From JALYXS01 sp051003795 (GTDB lineage Bacteria; Acidobacteriota; Terriglobia; Bryobacterales; Bryobacteraceae): a stretch of 32,073 bases of DNA. Position numbers and translations under genes: made by a program. The notes below the pieces were generated by a model that saw only the letters and a list, made by a program, of their open reading frames with translations, ran no database searches and was not told the DNA's origin. The DNA lies in NCBI GenBank assembly GCA_051003795.1, contig JBPCKZ010000203.1, positions 1 through 32,073 on the forward strand. Direction: 5' to 3'. Shown one piece after another: positions 30,432-32,073 of the stretch; position 1 is the first letter of the stretch; each line of letters begins with the position of its first letter.

Positions 30432-31550
30432 CACGCGCTTCACCCTGGCGCCTATGCCGCACAGCACGTTGTAGGAAATCGTTCCCGCCGTTCGTGCAAT
30501 CTCCTGGGCATCGAGCGATACGCTCCCTTCGCGTCCCAGCAGCGTTACTGCATCGCCGGGCTGCAATTCGGGCGATTGCGTGACGTCGATGGTCGTCAAA
30601 TCCATCGATACAGTCCCTAGAATCGAGGCGAAGCGGCCGCCCGCGATCGCCTTCCCGCGATTCGAAAGGCGGTGGGGAATTCCGTCCGCGTAACCGGCGG
30701 CCAATATGGCGATACGCATCGCGCGCGGCGCCCGGAACGATCCGCCGTAACCGACAAGCGTGCCTTCGGGAATGTCTTTGACAGCCACGATGCGCGCCTT
30801 CCAGGTTAGCGCCGGCTGGACGTTAAGGATTCTTCGCGGGGCGTGGCCGCGCGCGGGCGACACGTAACCATAGAGTGCATGGCCGGGGCGCACCATCGTC
30901 CCCCACGCATCTTTTCGCGCGTACGCCAATGCACTGGTGCTCGAAAGATGACGATATGCGGGAGCGATTCCGGCCGCCTTCAGTCCGGCGCGGACCGAAT
31001 CGAAATACGCGATCTGCTCGCCCGTCTGCGGGGAACCGTAATCGGCGGCGGAGGCGAAATGCGTCATCAGGCCTTCCAGTCGTGCGTGGCGAAGGGCGCG
31101 AACGGCGGCGGCAATCTCGAGCGCGGCCGCGCGCGTGCCGAGCCGTCCCATGCCGCTGTCGATCTTCAAATGAAATTTGAAATCCGCGGCCGTTTTTTCC
31201 GCGAGCGCGTCCAGCGCGCCGAGATCCTCCAAGGCATGCACGACGGGCGTGAGGCGGAATTCGATCAGCGCTTCCCGCTCATACGGCAACACGCCGGCCA
31301 TCACCAGGATTCTGCTTTCGAGTCCCGCGCGGCGCAACGTCGCGCCTTCCTCGACCGAACTCACCGCCAGCCACTTCGCTCCGGCGGCGGCGAGCACGCG
31401 CGATACTTCGATCGCGCCGTGTCCGTAGGCGTCCGCCTTCACGACGCCCATTACTTCGATTCCAGAACCCACGGCGGAGCGCACCTCGCGATAATTTTCG
31501 GCAATTTGCGAGCGGGAAATCTCCACGTAGGAGCGGGACGGGAGGGACAC
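30423..31550 (-). CDS. alr: Alanine racemase
   Basis: A 375-residue PLP-dependent enzyme that makes D-alanine for peptidoglycan. It has a TIM-barrel with the PLP Lys38 in VVKADAYGHG, the C-terminal Tyr268 in GTLVGYGGSF, DSGMGRLGTR, and RPGHALYGY. It ends VKRVYV. The length and active residues are normal. The start is GTG 31550. It is convergent with the DUF4126 gene and divergent from the Sel1 relic. Confidence 0.96.
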   Translation of the reverse strand: MSLPSRSYVEISRSQIAENYREVRSAVGSGIEVMGVVKADAYGHGAIEVSRVLAAAGAKWLAVSSVEEGATLRRAGLESRILVMAGVLPYEREALIEFRLTPVVHALEDLGALDALAEKTAADFKFHLKIDSGMGRLGTRAAALEIAAAVRALRHARLEGLMTHFASAADYGSPQTGEQIAYFDSVRAGLKAAGIAPAYRHLSSTSALAYARKDAWGTMVRPGHALYGYVSPARGHAPRRILNVQPALTWKARIVAVKDIPEGTLVGYGGSFRAPRAMRIAILAAGYADGIPHRLSNRGKAIAGGRFASILGTVSMDLTTIDVTQSPELQPGDAVTLLGREGSVSLDAQEIARTAGTISYNVLCGIGARVKRVYV

Positions 31551-31657
31551 TGGAATTTATTATCTCCGGTGTGTTCCTGTACGCGTGCGATGGCCCGCCG
31601 GCGGTGGACGCTGTTGCGCGCGAATCCGATTCTCCTGTTAACCTACGCGGGAGCCCG

Positions 31658-32042
31658 ATGACCGAGAAAACCTATGACTATGAAGCTGTTCTCAAGGCCT
31701 GCGCAAAGCAGGATTATACGCTCGCTTATTCATTGACTCGACCTTTTGCGGAGTCTGGCGTGGCGGACGCCCAGTGCATGATGGGGTCGTTCTATCAACT
31801 AGGAACCGGTGTCGATTGAAAATGGCGAGGAAGCCGTTTTTTGGTATAACCGTGCCGCCAATCAGGATAGCCCGATTGCTTGGAATAACCTGGGTACAAT
31901 TTATCTCCACGGACTGCAGGGCATTTCGGCCGACCGGTCGCGAGCGCTGATGTGTTACAAGCGCGCTCACGAATTAGGGTTCGACGCGATGGACCTTACA
32001 TCAATCTAGGCAGCACTTGGCTGCTTGTCGTCTGCCCGGATT
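31658..32042 (+). pseudogene. Sel1-repeat protein gene with two frameshifts, running into the terminal repeat
   Basis: ATG 31658 starts MTEKTYDYEAVLKACAKQDY and leads to a Sel1 unit (AESGVADAQCMMGSFYQLGT), but the frame stops at 31819. A second frame from 31809 carries on with ENGEEAVFWYNRAANQDSPI, AWNNLGTIYLHG and ALMCYKRAHELGFDAMDL. A third frame, restored by adding one T at the TT of 31995-31996, reads YINLGSTWLL and then enters the repeat. All parts lie in order, so one coding gene has been broken twice. Loss of a base in short T-runs is also a common read error. Confidence 0.7.
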
Positions 32043-32073
32043 GTGGCGCGGGCACTTGTGCCTGCCGTGTCCA
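32043..32073. repeat. Palindromic repeat, copy C (cut by window end)
   Basis: The last 31 bp match the outer end of the repeat arm (15179-15209) with one mismatch (T for C). The window ends inside the arm. Copy C directly follows the Sel1 relic. Confidence 0.85.

Overview
The window reads as GC-rich chromosomal DNA from an acidobacterium, most likely of the Solibacter/Bryobacter lineage. This is inferred from three things: an alternative complex III module joined to SCO and caa3-type cytochrome oxidase genes, the many secreted or TonB-type protein relics and toxin-antitoxin pairs, and a dispersed palindromic repeat that reads as VDTAGTSARAT. No rRNA, tRNA or CRISPR array was seen. Both ends of the window lie inside copies of the same inverted repeat, so it may be a whole contig whose assembly stopped at repeats.

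Layout. (1) 1-6841, forward: a respiratory operon with a monohaem cytochrome c lipoprotein (ActE-like), ActF, a small membrane protein, SCO1/SenC, then cytochrome c oxidase subunits II (with fused cytochrome c), I, III and IV. The genes overlap or nearly touch, and electrons would pass from quinol through ACIII to the oxidase. (2) 6907-7497: an AbrB-type antitoxin and a frame-broken RelE/ParE-type toxin. (3) 7548-8432, reverse: a histidine phosphatase and an unlisted 54-residue coiled-coil protein. (4) 8456-11952, forward: a dienoyl-CoA-reductase-like SDR, a secreted protein, aroA and a zinc alcohol dehydrogenase. (5) 11957-13800, reverse: a PfkB sugar kinase and a Bax-inhibitor-1 family protein. 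(6) 13831-18243, reverse: the conserved rpmH-rnpA-yidD-yidC-jag-mnmE cluster, with a 106-bp perfect-palindrome repeat between jag and mnmE. (7) 18274-18887, reverse: a PIN toxin with a ribbon-helix-helix antitoxin. (8) 18961-21015, forward: an ECF sigma factor, a zinc-finger anti-sigma factor and rsmA/ksgA. (9) 21016-21799: degenerate repeat, hairpins and a decayed TonB-dependent-receptor gene. (10) 21800-22885, forward: two tandem proteins of a nucleoside-deoxyribosyltransferase/TIR-like fold in lower-GC DNA. (11) 22944-28941, reverse: a probable four-gene Hsp70 operon (MerR-TPR protein, DUF2760 protein, two different Hsp70s). (12) 29020-29684: an AbrB/PIN toxin-antitoxin pair. (13) 29793-31550: a DUF4126 membrane protein convergent with alanine racemase. 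(14) 31658 to the end: a frame-broken Sel1-repeat gene running into the terminal repeat.

The best candidates for little-described biology are the paired Hsp70/DUF2760/MerR-TPR operon, the tandem deoxyribosyltransferase/TIR-like pair, and the long palindromic repeat, which abuts or invades the 5' ends of genes. Several genes (rnpA, yidD, rsmA) have no ATG, GTG or TTG where the family's N-terminus should begin and seem to start at CTG. Several others carry frameshifts, which could be real decay or indel errors in the assembly.
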